NCBI RefSeq assembly: GCF_014697415.1
Contig: NZ_JACJRT010000001.1
Location: 106,021 to 170,020 of the forward strand
Reading direction: 5' to 3'
DNA length: 64,000 bases
Origin: Cyanobium sp. FACHB-13342
GTDB taxonomy: Bacteria; Cyanobacteriota; Cyanobacteriia; PCC-6307; Cyanobiaceae
Shown here: one piece after another, positions 19,205 through 29,578 of the stretch
How the letters are laid out: every line of letters begins with the position of its first letter
How positions within the stretch are numbered: position 1 is the first letter of the stretch
Notes under the pieces: model-generated
The model's database searches: none
What the model was told of the DNA's origin: nothing
What the model saw: only the letters and a program-made list of their open reading frames with translations
Made by a program: the position numbers and the translations under genes

Positions 19205-19902
19205 GCCAGCCCCCAGCCGATCCCTCCGAAGCCCCAGCGGCGGCCACAGCCCTGGATGCGGTGGCCGCCGAACTCGGCCCCGGCGGTGACCTGGCCCCGG
19301 AGGGGGATGCCGATGGCTACCGCCGCCGCATGGCCCGGCGCAAGGAGGTCCAGCAGCAGCGGGTGGGCGAACGCAATCTGGAAAAGGGCCTGGTGCTGGT
19401 GTTCACCGGCGACGGCAAGGGCAAAACCACCGCCGCCCTCGGGCTGGTGCTGCGCACCCTGGGCCACGGCGACGCGGTGGCGGTGGTGCAGTTCATCAAG
19501 GGGGGCTGGCAGCCCGGCGAAGCCAAGGCCCTAGACCTCTTTGGCGATGCCCTGGCGTGGCATGCCCTCGGCGAAGGCTTCACCTGGGAAACCCAGGACC
19601 GGGAGCGGGATCGGGCCCTGGTCCAGGCCGCCTGGGAGCAATCCTGTCGCTATCTGGCGGACCCTAGCCGCAAGCTGGTGGTGCTTGACGAGGTGAACGT
19701 GGCCCTCAAGCTCGGCTATCTCGCCCTGGAGCAGGTGCTCGAGGGCCTGGCCCTGCGTCCCGAGCTCACCCATGTGGCCCTCACCGGCCGCGGGGCACCG
19801 CCGGGCCTGGTGGAGCGGGCCGACCTGGTGACCGAGATGAAACTGGTGCGCCACCCCTTCCGGGAACAGGGGGTGAAGGCCCAGCGGGGCATCGAGTTCT
19901 AG
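19201..19902 (+). CDS. cobO: Cob(I)yrinic acid a,c-diamide adenosyltransferase
   Basis: Transfers the adenosyl group of ATP to cob(I)alamin precursors in (pseudo)cobalamin synthesis. The 233-residue protein has an N-terminal leader of ~60 residues, then the P-loop GDGKGKTTAALG (residues 70-81), VVQFIKGGW and VVLDEVNVALKLGYL, followed by HVALTGRGAPPGLVERAD, all family hallmarks. The GTG start overlaps the recombinase TGA by 4 nt (GTGA). Picocyanobacteria make pseudocobalamin; cobK lies 21 kb away in this window. Confidence 0.94.
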   Translation: MSQPPADPSEAPAAATALDAVAAELGPGGDLAPEGDADGYRRRMARRKEVQQQRVGERNLEKGLVLVFTGDGKGKTTAALGLVLRTLGHGDAVAVVQFIKGGWQPGEAKALDLFGDALAWHALGEGFTWETQDRERDRALVQAAWEQSCRYLADPSRKLVVLDEVNVALKLGYLALEQVLEGLALRPELTHVALTGRGAPPGLVERADLVTEMKLVRHPFREQGVKAQRGIEF

Positions 19903-19909
19903 GCCCCGT

Positions 19910-20889
<980 letters not shown>

Positions 20890-20896
20890 CCCCGCC

Positions 20897-21436
20897 ATGG
20901 ATTTGGACGCCAGCATGCGCAAGTCGTTGGACGCAACCCAGCGCACCTTCAACACCATCCGCACGGGTCGGGCCAACCCCTCCCTGCTCGACAAGCTGAC
21001 GGTGGAGTACTACGGCGCCGACACCCCGCTCAAGTCGCTGGCCACCCTCTCCGTTCCCGACTCCCAGACCATTCAGATCCAGCCCTTCGACACCGGTTCG
21101 ATGGCCTTGATCGAGAAGGCCATCGCCATGAGCGACCTGGGCCTCACACCGAACAACGACGGCAAGGTGATCCGGATCAACATCCCACCCCTCACCGAAG
21201 ATCGGCGCAAGGAGCTCTGCAAACTCGCCGCCAAGTACGCCGAGGAAGGCAAGGTGGCCCTGCGCAACGTGCGGCGCGACGCCATCGACCGGGTGAAGAA
21301 GCAGGAAAAGGACGGCGAGCTCTCGGAGGACCAGAGCCGCGATGAGCAGGACAAGGTGCAGAAGCTGACGGACAAGTACATCGCCGAACTCGAGAAGCTT
21401 CTGGCCGAGAAGGAAGCCGACATCCTCAAGGTGTGA
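20897..21436 (+). CDS. frr: Ribosome recycling factor
   Basis: Acts with EF-G to split the post-termination ribosome. The 179-residue protein has the expected length and motifs: [57 protein letters not shown] and a C-terminal helix ending [14 protein letters not shown]. It is 7 bp downstream of pyrH. Its TGA overlaps the GTG start of the next gene (GTGA, 21433-21436). Confidence 0.97.
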   Translation: MDLDASMRKSLDATQRTFNTIRTGRANPSLLDKLTVEYYGADTPLKSLATLSVPDSQTIQIQPFDTGSMALIEKAIAMSDLGLTPNNDGKVIRINIPPLTEDRRKELCKLAAKYAEEGKVALRNVRRDAIDRVKKQEKDGELSEDQSRDEQDKVQKLTDKYIAELEKLLAEKEADILKV

Positions 21437-22599
21437 GCCACTCCGCCAGCGGGCACCCCGATGTGATCGTCGTGGGGGCCGGCGCGGCCGGCGCCACCGC
21501 CACCTTCCATCTGGCCCATCAGGGCCGCAGCGTGCTGCTGCTCGATCAGGGCCCCTTCCCCCGGGCCAAACCCTGTGGGGGGGGGATGGCCGCCTCCATG
21601 CAGGCCCTGTTTCCCTTCGATCTGAGCCCGGCCGTGGATGCGGTGATCGAGCGGGTGCGGTTCACCTGGTGCCTGGGCGATCCGGTCACGGCCGAGCTGC
21701 CGGGGGATGCACCGTTCTGGATCGTGCGCCGTTCCGTGCTCGATGCCTACCTGGTGGAGCAGGCCAGGGCAGCCGGTGCCGACGTCCAGGTGGGGGTGTG
21801 CGTGCAGGCGCTGCGCCGCAGCGGCGATCGCTGGCAGCTGCTCTGCCGCGGTTCGGGTGGCGAGACCCTGGACTTTGAGGCGCGGGCCGTGGTGGTGGCC
21901 GATGGCTCCGGCTCCGAGCTGGCCGGCCGCCATGGCCTGGGGCCTGCCCGCCCCCGCTTCGCCGACACGGTGTCGGTGGAAGTGGACTGTGGGGTAGCGG
22001 AGCCCAGCACCGCCCGCTTTGAATTCGGCCTGGTGCGCCATGGCTTCTGCTGGGCCTTTCCCCGCCAGGGGGGCTACAGCATCGGCGTGGGCACCTTCAT
22101 CGGCCGCGATCCGGCTGATGCCGACGCGGTGCTGACCCAACTGCTGCCCAGCCTGGGCCTGCCGCCGGATGCGGGCGACCGGCGCAGCGGCCAACTGCGC
22201 ATCTGGGATGGCCACCATCCCCTCCATGGCCAGGGAGACAACAACGGCCTGGTGGTCGTGGGGGATGCGGCCTCCCTGTGCGATCCCTTCCTGGCCGAGG
22301 GGATCCGGCCCGCCCTGATCAGCGGCTGCCGGGCCGCCGAGGCCCTGGGGCCCTGGCTGGACGGGGATCCCACGGCCCTGGCGACCTATTCGCGTCGCAT
22401 GCGGCAGGACTGGGGCGAGTCGATGGCCTGGGGCAAACGGATGGCCCAGGTGTTCTACCGGGTGCCCCGGGTGGGCTACCAACTCGGCATCAAACGCCCC
22501 ACTGCGCCCCAGCGAATCGCCCAGATCCTCTCGGGGGAGATGGGCTACGGCGACATCGCCCAGCGGGTGATCCGACGGCTGCTGTTCCAGCGCCGCTAG
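21433..22599 (+). CDS. Geranylgeranyl-reductase-family flavoprotein
   Basis: A 388-residue FAD-dependent oxidoreductase of the geranylgeranyl reductase (ChlP-like) family. It has the N-terminal dinucleotide fold [18 protein letters not shown], the family segment RAKPCGGGM, and [21 protein letters not shown] for FAD. ChlP itself reduces the geranylgeranyl tail of chlorophyll and tocopherol; this one differs enough that it may be a paralogue of unknown substrate. The GTG start overlaps frr by 4 nt, suggesting coupling. Its TAG abuts the stop of the convergent cNMP-domain gene. Confidence 0.85.
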   Translation: MSHSASGHPDVIVVGAGAAGATATFHLAHQGRSVLLLDQGPFPRAKPCGGGMAASMQALFPFDLSPAVDAVIERVRFTWCLGDPVTAELPGDAPFWIVRRSVLDAYLVEQARAAGADVQVGVCVQALRRSGDRWQLLCRGSGGETLDFEARAVVVADGSGSELAGRHGLGPARPRFADTVSVEVDCGVAEPSTARFEFGLVRHGFCWAFPRQGGYSIGVGTFIGRDPADADAVLTQLLPSLGLPPDAGDRRSGQLRIWDGHHPLHGQGDNNGLVVVGDAASLCDPFLAEGIRPALISGCRAAEALGPWLDGDPTALATYSRRMRQDWGESMAWGKRMAQVFYRVPRVGYQLGIKRPTAPQRIAQILSGEMGYGDIAQRVIRRLLFQRR

Positions 22600-22977
22600 C
22601 TAACTCCTGGTGCAGTCCTTGAGCTGGCGCAGCCGCTGATCAATCGATCCCAGCAGCTCAATGGCAAACATCGGCGACTCCTGCACCGCAAAGAGGAATT
22701 TCTCGCGGTTCATCACCAGCAGCTTGCAGGGGGTCAGGGCCCGGGCGTTGCCGTAGCGGCGGTGCTCGTTGGTGACCAGCGCCCCGGCCCCAAAGACATC
22801 ACCCGCATTGATCTGCTCATGGCCCTGGTCTCCGTTCCAGCTGAGCTGAACGGACCCCTCCAACAGGCCGAACATGCAATCCCCCGACTCCCCCGAAGAA
22901 AAAATGAGCGCACCGGGTTCAACCGTCACCACCTCCCCTTTGCTGGCCAGGGCGCGCATGGTGTCGAGGGCGTTCAC
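22600..22977 (-). CDS. Cyclic nucleotide-binding domain protein
   Basis: A 125-residue single-domain protein of the CAP effector-domain fold: PGALIFSSGESGDCMFGLLEGSVQLS (first strands) and INAGDVFGAGALVTNEHRRYGNARALTPC (phosphate-binding-cassette region). There is no helix-turn-helix, so it is not a complete CRP-type regulator. The cassette lacks a clear Arg/Ser pair for cAMP (GAGALVTNEHRRYGNA), so the ligand is uncertain. It ends flush against the flavoprotein stop and lies 47 bp downstream of tal on the same strand. Confidence 0.82.
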   Translation of the reverse strand: MNALDTMRALASKGEVVTVEPGALIFSSGESGDCMFGLLEGSVQLSWNGDQGHEQINAGDVFGAGALVTNEHRRYGNARALTPCKLLVMNREKFLFAVQESPMFAIELLGSIDQRLRQLKDCTRS

Positions 22978-23024
22978 GGGGCGACAGTTGGGGGGTCAGA
23001 TGCCGCCAGTGTGCCTGAAGCCGG

Positions 23025-24206
23025 TTAAGGCTGGCCCGTGCCCGCACCCACCAAGGCGGCACCCAGACCACCCTTGATGTCCTCAGGGGCCAGGCGGCCA
23101 TCCTTGTCGGTGTCGAGGGCATCGAACACCGCATCGCTGCCAAGCCACTCCTCACGGGTGATGCAGCCGTCGCCATCGAGGTCGTTGAGCAGGAAGATTT
23201 CGTGCACGGCATGGCTGAAGGCGGCACCGCCCTCGAGCTCGGCGAGGCGATGGGCCAACTGGGCTTCGAGGGTTTCGATCGCCTTGCAAAAACCCCGGAT
23301 GCCCTCGTCGAGCTTTTCGGTGGCCATGGGGTCGGAGGCCAGCATCTGGCGGAAGTGGGCCTCGTCGAGATGGATCTGGGCTTCCGTGGGAGCGGGATCG
23401 AAGGCATTCAGCTTGCGCTCCAGTTCCCCTTCGGTGTGGCGCAACTGATCCAAGAGGGCCGGGGAAATGGTGAGCAGGTCGCAGCCCGCCAACTCGATGA
23501 TCTCCTCGATGTTGCGGAAGCTGGCCCCCATCACCTCGGTCTTGTAGCCGTAGGTCTTGAAGTAATTGAAGATCTGGGTCACCGAAATCACGCCGGGATC
23601 CTCGGGTCCGGGATAGGCGTCACGGCCGGTGCTCTTTTTGTACCAATCGAGAATGCGCCCCACAAACGGGGAAATCAGCGTGACCCCCGCTTCGGCACAG
23701 GCCACCGCCTGGGCAAAGCCAAACAACAGGGTGAGGTTGCAGTGGATGCCTTCGCGCTCCAGCTGCTCGGCGGCCCGGATGCCTTCCCAGGTGGAAGCCA
23801 CCTTGATCAGCACCCGGTCGTTGCTGATGCCGGCCTGGTTGTAGAGCCCGATCAGCTTGCGGGCCTTGCTGATGGTGGCCTCGGTGTCGTAGCTCAGCCG
23901 CGCATCGACTTCCGTGGACACCCGCCCCGGCACGATCTTGAGAATCTCCTTGCCGAAGGTGACGCAGATCTCATCGAGGGCTTCCCGCACCACCGCATCG
24001 GCACCGGCATCCACGCCCATCACCTGACGCGACTCCTGCAGGGAGCGATCGATCAGGTTTTGGTACGCGGGAATTTGGGCCGCCGCCAGGATCAGCGACG
24101 GGTTCGTGGTGGCATCGCGGGGCGTGAACTGCTTGATCGCATCAATGTCACCGGTGTCGGACACCACCACGGTCATGGCGGCGAGTTGATCGAGCAGGTT
24201 GGCCAT
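23025..24206 (-). CDS. tal: Transaldolase with C-terminal EF-hand domain
   Basis: Pentose-phosphate enzyme moving a dihydroxyacetone unit from sedoheptulose-7-P to glyceraldehyde-3-P. Residues 1 to about 325 form the TalB-type barrel: [10 protein letters not shown], the Schiff-base segment [16 protein letters not shown] and [11 protein letters not shown]. The last ~55 residues carry two calcium-type loops: [12 protein letters not shown] (342-353) and [12 protein letters not shown] (365-376), each with Asp at positions 1, 3 and 5. This makes 393 residues instead of the usual ~330. The fusion is found in some cyanobacteria and suggests Ca2+ control or structural binding (inference). Confidence 0.96.
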   Translation of the reverse strand: MANLLDQLAAMTVVVSDTGDIDAIKQFTPRDATTNPSLILAAAQIPAYQNLIDRSLQESRQVMGVDAGADAVVREALDEICVTFGKEILKIVPGRVSTEVDARLSYDTEATISKARKLIGLYNQAGISNDRVLIKVASTWEGIRAAEQLEREGIHCNLTLLFGFAQAVACAEAGVTLISPFVGRILDWYKKSTGRDAYPGPEDPGVISVTQIFNYFKTYGYKTEVMGASFRNIEEIIELAGCDLLTISPALLDQLRHTEGELERKLNAFDPAPTEAQIHLDEAHFRQMLASDPMATEKLDEGIRGFCKAIETLEAQLAHRLAELEGGAAFSHAVHEIFLLNDLDGDGCITREEWLGSDAVFDALDTDKDGRLAPEDIKGGLGAALVGAGTGQP

Positions 24207-24350
24207 GGGCAGGAGGCGGGCGGCAGGAGGGTCGGGATGGCTGACGCACAGCCCTGATTGGCGTCACGCTAGCCAGCGTTTCCGGGCTCACCTAGAGGGA
24301 AATGGCGATCCTTGAGGGAACGGCAACAGGCAGGAGCCCGCAGGCCGAAC

Positions 24351-26168
24351 TCAGGCCGGGGGCTTGGCGACCGGTTTCGGGGCGGCCGTGGGTCCGGAGG
24401 GAGGAATGCGCTCGAGCACCAGCAGGGCATCGATGATCTGCCTGGCCACGGGGGCGGCCACCGTGGAGCCGTAGGTGTTGCCCCCCTTGGGCTCATCCAC
24501 CACCACCAGCACCACATAGCGGGGGTCGTCGATGGGCAAGTGGCCCACAAAACTCGTGATCAGCGCTCCTGGGATGTACACACCGCGCTCGGCCTTCTGG
24601 GCGGTGCCGGTCTTGCCCCCGATGCGGTAGCCGGGAATCTTCATGCCCAGGCCGCTGCTGTTCTCCACCACCGACTCCATCCAGCCCATCACCGTGCGGG
24701 TGACGGTGGGGTCCAGCAGCCGCAAGCCTCCGCGGGCCGGGGAGCTGGCCAGGGCATCGCCCGAGCGCAGGCCCCGGGTGATGTGGGGACTCACCAACCA
24801 GCCCCCATTGGCCAGCATGGCGTGCAGCTGCAGCAGCTTCAGGGGAGTGAGGGAGAACCCCTGGCCGAAGGCGGCCACGGCCGGTTCGATGGCCTGGCTG
24901 GTGAAGGCTTTGCGGGACTTGAGTTCCCCGGCCACCGCTCCAGGCAGATCGGTGTCGGGGGTGCCATCGATGCCCAGGGTGTGCAACCAGTGCCAGAAGC
25001 GATCCCGCTTCACCTGGGACATGGCCTGCACCATGCCGACGTTGCTCGACACCTGCAGCACGGTGGGGAAATCAATCAGACCGTTGGCCCGCTTGTCATG
25101 GTTGAAGATCGGCCAGCCGCCGATGGTGAGCTGGCCGGTATCGGACACCCGGCCATTGGCCTGAATGGCCTTTTCCTGCAGGGCCAGGGCCAGGTTGATC
25201 GGCTTGAAGGTCGAGCCCGGCTCGTAGAGGTCCTGCACCGACCATTCCCGGAACAGCCCGGGATTGAACTTCCAGAATTGGTTGGGGTCGTAGGTGGGGG
25301 TGGAGGCAAGCGCCAGCATCTCGCCGTTGCGCACATCCATCACCAGGGCCGCGCCGCGCTTGGCGTTCCACGTCTTCACCTGCTTCACCAGGGCCTGCTG
25401 GGCCACCTGCTGCAGGCGGGCATCCAGCGTCAGCTGCAGACGCAGGTCGTCGCCATAGAGCGAACCGGCCGTCAGGCCGGCAGGCAGGGGGGTGCCATCG
25501 GCGCCCCGACGCATCTGCAGGGCCGTTTCCTGGCGCTTGAGGTCGCTATCGCGGCTCTGCTCCAGGCCGGCCTGGGGCACGCGCTCCAGGTTGAGGAAGC
25601 CCACCACGTTGGCGAACAGCGGGCCCTGGGGATAGATCCGGTGGGGATAGGCCTCCAGGTCGAGGCCGCTGATGCCGAGCTGACGAACCCGTTCAGCCGT
25701 TTCAGGATCGAGATCGGTGCGCAGCTTCACGCCGCTGCGACGGCCCGCCATGGTCTGGAGCAGCACCGGCTTGGGCAGCGCCAGCACGGCCGCTAACTTG
25801 CCGGCCACCTCATCGGCACTGCGGACCTTCTGGGGGTCATCGCCCGGGAAGTTGAAGTAGCGGGGGTGGGCCCAGAGGGTGAAGCGCTGCTCGTCGAGGG
25901 CCACCAGGCGGCCATTGCGATCAACGATCGTGCGGCGCTTGCCGATCGGCTTGGTGGTCTGGGTCTGGATGGCGTGGGCCCGGTTCTGGAGATTGGTGGC
26001 ATCCACCACCTGCAGCCAGGCCAACCGACAGGCCAACCCCACCAAGCCCGCACAGAGCAGGCCGTACACCGCCAGCAGCCTCCCAGTCGGCACCGGCTGG
26101 ATCGCCACCACCCGTTGCTGGCTCTCTTTCCGGCCGCGTGTCGGTCCCCGTTGACGGCTCGGCGTCAT
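24351..26168 (-). CDS. ftsI: Penicillin-binding protein 2/3 (FtsI-type transpeptidase)
   Basis: Class B PBP that cross-links septal peptidoglycan. The 605 residues show a short basic cytoplasmic start, one membrane helix (LLAVYGLLCAGLVGLACRLAW, about residues 31-51), the dimerisation domain (IVDRNGRLVALDEQRF), and the transpeptidase motifs: SxxK in GSTFKPINL, SxN in QVSSNVGMVQ, and KTG in GGKTGTAQK. The C-terminus is Pro/Lys-rich. The ATG at 26168 overlaps the stop of the upstream FtsL-like gene (ATGA); a longer frame exists but is not family-like. Confidence 0.95.
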   Translation of the reverse strand: MTPSRQRGPTRGRKESQQRVVAIQPVPTGRLLAVYGLLCAGLVGLACRLAWLQVVDATNLQNRAHAIQTQTTKPIGKRRTIVDRNGRLVALDEQRFTLWAHPRYFNFPGDDPQKVRSADEVAGKLAAVLALPKPVLLQTMAGRRSGVKLRTDLDPETAERVRQLGISGLDLEAYPHRIYPQGPLFANVVGFLNLERVPQAGLEQSRDSDLKRQETALQMRRGADGTPLPAGLTAGSLYGDDLRLQLTLDARLQQVAQQALVKQVKTWNAKRGAALVMDVRNGEMLALASTPTYDPNQFWKFNPGLFREWSVQDLYEPGSTFKPINLALALQEKAIQANGRVSDTGQLTIGGWPIFNHDKRANGLIDFPTVLQVSSNVGMVQAMSQVKRDRFWHWLHTLGIDGTPDTDLPGAVAGELKSRKAFTSQAIEPAVAAFGQGFSLTPLKLLQLHAMLANGGWLVSPHITRGLRSGDALASSPARGGLRLLDPTVTRTVMGWMESVVENSSGLGMKIPGYRIGGKTGTAQKAERGVYIPGALITSFVGHLPIDDPRYVVLVVVDEPKGGNTYGSTVAAPVARQIIDALLVLERIPPSGPTAAPKPVAKPPA

Positions 26169-26617
26169 CAGTAGCCCGAGCGGATCTGGCGCAACTGGAT
26201 GCTGCCCAGCAAGGGCAGGCCAGACGCCGTGGCAGCGGACCTGGGGCTGGGGAGATAGATCAGCTTTTCGCTGCTGGTGGGTACCAACCAACCCGGCCGC
26301 TTCACCGCCCCCAGGTGGTGTTGCTCCAGCAAGGCCGACGATTCCTGCAACTTGTGCTCGAGCACCTGGGCGGCCTCCATCTGCTGGTAGCTCACCCCCC
26401 ACTGGTTTTGCCAGTGGAGGGTGAGCGCACTCAGGGCCAGCATGCACACACCAAGTCCGGCCAGGGTTCCGTCAGTGGCGCGGTGCAGGCTGGTGATCCA
26501 GGGGGCGCGGCGCTCCAACTTGCGTCCCGAAAGGGAGCCTTGGATCAATTCCAGGGTGCGTCGCTGAACGCGCTTGCCGGCAGGCCCTGCCCCGCTGGCC
26601 ATGGGGGACCTGGTCAT
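26168..26617 (-). CDS. FtsL-like membrane protein
   Basis: A 149-residue single-pass protein directly upstream of ftsI, overlapping it by ATGA. Topology is that of FtsL: a basic N-terminus (GKRVQRRTLELIQGS), one membrane helix at about residues 51-68 (TLAGLGVCMLALSALTL), and a periplasmic coiled-coil-prone stretch (YQQMEAAQVLEHKLQESSALLEQHH). The distal part is not coiled. FtsL sequences diverge strongly, so the call rests on position and topology. ATGs at 26617 and 26602 are both possible starts. Confidence 0.7.
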   Translation of the reverse strand: MTRSPMASGAGPAGKRVQRRTLELIQGSLSGRKLERRAPWITSLHRATDGTLAGLGVCMLALSALTLHWQNQWGVSYQQMEAAQVLEHKLQESSALLEQHHLGAVKRPGWLVPTSSEKLIYLPSPRSAATASGLPLLGSIQLRQIRSGY

Positions 26618-26756
26618 GCCCCAGCGGGGGCGAGGCGCCGCAGGAAGGGGACCGCCGGGAGCCTGCCGTGGAGATGGGGAGGCAACCAAGGGGAGGGGCC
26701 GAGCACTGCGCGATTGAACCACCCCCGGTGCGGCCCAGCAAGGGTGCTGGGCCCTC

Positions 26757-28166
26757 TCAACCGGCCAGGAGCAACAGGTTGGCGAAGGTGAGACCGTTCC
26801 AGAGACCGTGCATCAGCACGCTGGCGCCAAGGCGCCCGCTCTGCAGCCGCAGCCAACCCAGGCCCAGGCCCAGAACGAACAGGGGTGGCAACTCCCCCAG
26901 GCTGAGGTGGGCGATGCCGAACACCAGGGCACTGATCGTCACGGCGGCCACACCGCCCCAACGCTGGGCGAGCACGGGCAGCAACACGCCGCGGAACAGG
27001 GTTTCCTCAAACAGGGGCGCCAGCACCACAGCCGTAACGGCAAAACACAGCAGGGCGAGGGGGTTGGCACTGGTGAGCACAAGCTCCAGCAGGGGGTTGC
27101 TGCCGCCCGGATCGCCCACCAGCCGCTCCAGCAGCCAACCCACCAGGGCCACCACGGGCAGCACCATCAGCACCTGGGCCACGGCCCGGCGCAGGGCACT
27201 GCCCAGGGGCAGCCAATGCCACTGGAGCCAGCCGCCCACCGGAGCGGAGCCATGGGGCCGCAGCTGGCCCCACAACAGCGCCAGGGGAACGGCCATCAGG
27301 CCCAGATAGAGCCCCATCACCAGCAGCCCTTGCTGCAGGGCCGGCTGGGCAGCCAGGGGACTCAGCACCCCCTGCAGCAGGGGGGCCAGCAGCAGGGGCA
27401 TCACCAGCTCGCCGAGCACCACGAAGCCCCCGGCAATGAGCAGGGTGGCTTCCGCCAGATTCAGAGGTGGGCCCACCAGGGGGGAGGCGGCCGGCGCCTT
27501 GCCGCGCCAGCGCAGCCACAACTGGCGCAGCAGCAGTGCCGTGCCGAGCACGAGCAGCAGCACGGGCGCCACGGCCGTACCCAGCAGGCGCCCCACCGCA
27601 GCCCGCTGAGCAGGGAGATCGGCGCAGCTGTCGGGGGGGCCGCCCAGGGCCTGGCAGACCAACTGGCGACTGAGGGGCGACGCCTGCCAACCCTCCAGCA
27701 GCTCTCCCGTCTCAAAGTCGGTCCTTCGGGCGTCCTGGCCCCTGCCGGGGAGCAGGGCCTGCACCAAGGCGCGTTGGCTGGGGGGCACCTGCTGACCCAG
27801 CTGCTGCAGCCGTTGGGTGGCTTCAGCGATCTGGCCCGCCTGACGCTCCAGCAGGGCCAATTGCAGCTCGAGCTGGGGAGCCGGAGGCACCGGAGAATCG
27901 TCGAGCTGCTTGCGCAACGCCCGACGCAGGGCATCGAGGGGCTGCTCCCCCGCCAGGCTGGACCGGAGGCTGGCGGGCAGGGCCGGAGCGGCCAGGGCCG
28001 TCAGCTCGAGCTGGCGCAGCTCCAGGGCATTGCCCACCGACGGGCGCTGCAGGCTGTCCACCAGGCCGTTGAGCCACAGCAGGGCACTGAGCGCGAGGCT
28101 GAGCAGGGCCAGTCCGGTGGTCCAACCCGCGCTCTGGCGGGGTTGTGGCGGGGGACTGACGTTCAA
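26757..28166 (-). CDS. CPBP-family intramembrane metalloprotease
   Basis: A 469-residue multi-pass membrane protein with the CAAX-protease/bacteriocin-processing (CPBP, ABI) domain in its last third: FEETLFRGVLLP (EExxxR), FGIAHLSLGELP and LMHGLWNGLT (HxxxN), the three metal-site motifs. The first ~190 residues hold one membrane helix and an Ala/Gln-rich soluble part, with DSCADLPAQRAAVGR before a second helix; this extension is common in cyanobacteria. The substrate is unknown. It precedes the FtsL/FtsI pair on the same strand and is divergent from the tandem phosphatase gene. Confidence 0.88.
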   Translation of the reverse strand: MNVSPPPQPRQSAGWTTGLALLSLALSALLWLNGLVDSLQRPSVGNALELRQLELTALAAPALPASLRSSLAGEQPLDALRRALRKQLDDSPVPPAPQLELQLALLERQAGQIAEATQRLQQLGQQVPPSQRALVQALLPGRGQDARRTDFETGELLEGWQASPLSRQLVCQALGGPPDSCADLPAQRAAVGRLLGTAVAPVLLLVLGTALLLRQLWLRWRGKAPAASPLVGPPLNLAEATLLIAGGFVVLGELVMPLLLAPLLQGVLSPLAAQPALQQGLLVMGLYLGLMAVPLALLWGQLRPHGSAPVGGWLQWHWLPLGSALRRAVAQVLMVLPVVALVGWLLERLVGDPGGSNPLLELVLTSANPLALLCFAVTAVVLAPLFEETLFRGVLLPVLAQRWGGVAAVTISALVFGIAHLSLGELPPLFVLGLGLGWLRLQSGRLGASVLMHGLWNGLTFANLLLLAG

Positions 28167-28243
28167 CCGCAGGCCCTCCGGGGCGCTTAGGAATGGGGAT
28201 TCTGGCCCCTCCCATACGATGGGCGGCGAGCAGCCTCCAGCCC

Positions 28244-29578
28244 GTGCCCCTTCGGATTGTGTTGGTGCGCCATGGGCTGAGCAGCTTCAACGTGGAGCAT
28301 CGGATCCAGGGCCGCGACGATCTCTCCAGCCTCACGGACATCGGTCAAACCCAGGCCCGCACCACCGGAACAGCCCTGCAAGACCTCACCTTTGCAGCGG
28401 CCTACAGCTCCCCCCTAGGGCGGGCTGCCGAAACCGCCCGACTGCTCCTGGAAGCCCAGGGCCAGGGCCTGGACGCCCAGCTCGATGGGGGGCTGCTGGA
28501 GATTGACCTGGAACCCTGGAGCGGGCTACTGCGCCGCGAGCTGAAGGACCAGTTCAGCGCCCAGGAGCGCCAGTGGCGCCAAGCACCCGAACTGCTGGAG
28601 CTGCAGCGGGCCAATGGCAGCACCTACCGCCCCCTGGAGGAGCTCATGGTTCAGGCCAAGGAGTTTCGCCAACGGCTGCTGGGTCGCCATGCTGCCGCCC
28701 TGGCGGACGACCAAGCAGCCCCCCAGACCGTGCTGGTGGTCGGCCACAACGCCATCCTGCGCTGCCTGCTGCTGGCCCTGCTGGATCTGCCGCTCAGCGG
28801 ATTCCGCCGGCTGCGGGTCGACAACTGCAGCATCTCGGTGCTCAACCTCACCTCCAGTGGTGTCCAGGTGGAGTCGCTGAATGGGCTGGCCCACCTGGGG
28901 GATCCCCTGCCCGCCAAAGGAAACGGGGCGCGCCTACTGCTGGTCCGCCATGGCGAAACCGACTGGAACCGGGAAGGCCGCTTCCAGGGCCAGATCGACA
29001 TTCCCCTCAATGCCACCGGCCGCTCCCAGGCCGAGGCCGCCGGCCGGTTCCTCGCCCCGGTGACGATTCACCGCGCCTACACCAGCTGCATGGCCCGGCC
29101 CCGCCAGACCGCTGAGGCGATCCTGGCGGCCCACCCCGGCGTGCCGCTCACCAGCAGCAGCGGCCTGGTGGAGATCGGCCATGGGCTCTGGGAGGGACGG
29201 CTCGAACAGGAGATCGCCGAGGGGTGGCCAGAATTGCTGGCCGACTGGAAACGGGCTCCGGAGACGGTGCAGATGCCCGAAGGGGAAAACCTTCAGCAGG
29301 TCTGGAACCGCTCCCTTACAACCTGGCAACGCATCGCCGCCGGCCTGGACCCCGACGAAACGGCCCTGGTGGTGGCCCATGACGCCGTCAACAAAACCAT
29401 CCTCTGCGGCCTGCTGGGACTGGGCCCCGCTGACATCTGGGCCATCAAGCAGGGCAATGGCGGGGTGACCGTGATCGACTATCCCGACGGTGCCGAGGGC
29501 CGGCCGGTGGTGGCCGCCATGAACCTCACCCAGCATCTTGGGGGCGTGTTGGATCGCACCGCAGCGGGTGCCCTCTGA
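28244..29578 (+). CDS. Tandem histidine phosphatase (2-carboxy-D-arabinitol-1-phosphatase-like)
   Basis: A 444-residue protein with two phosphoglycerate-mutase-like domains. The first begins IVLVRHGLSSFNVEHRIQG and includes GHNAILRCLL; the second begins LLVRHGETDWNREGRFQG (about residue 232) with AHDAVNKTILCGLLGL. Each has the RHG nucleophile and the later His. The second is the more canonical. Proteins of this layout in cyanobacteria are annotated as CA1P phosphatases, which would remove a Rubisco inhibitor; this has not been shown here. The GTG at 28244 sits directly before the first strand; an upstream ATG (28193) adds 17 residues. Confidence 0.88.
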   Translation: MPLRIVLVRHGLSSFNVEHRIQGRDDLSSLTDIGQTQARTTGTALQDLTFAAAYSSPLGRAAETARLLLEAQGQGLDAQLDGGLLEIDLEPWSGLLRRELKDQFSAQERQWRQAPELLELQRANGSTYRPLEELMVQAKEFRQRLLGRHAAALADDQAAPQTVLVVGHNAILRCLLLALLDLPLSGFRRLRVDNCSISVLNLTSSGVQVESLNGLAHLGDPLPAKGNGARLLLVRHGETDWNREGRFQGQIDIPLNATGRSQAEAAGRFLAPVTIHRAYTSCMARPRQTAEAILAAHPGVPLTSSSGLVEIGHGLWEGRLEQEIAEGWPELLADWKRAPETVQMPEGENLQQVWNRSLTTWQRIAAGLDPDETALVVAHDAVNKTILCGLLGLGPADIWAIKQGNGGVTVIDYPDGAEGRPVVAAMNLTQHLGGVLDRTAAGAL

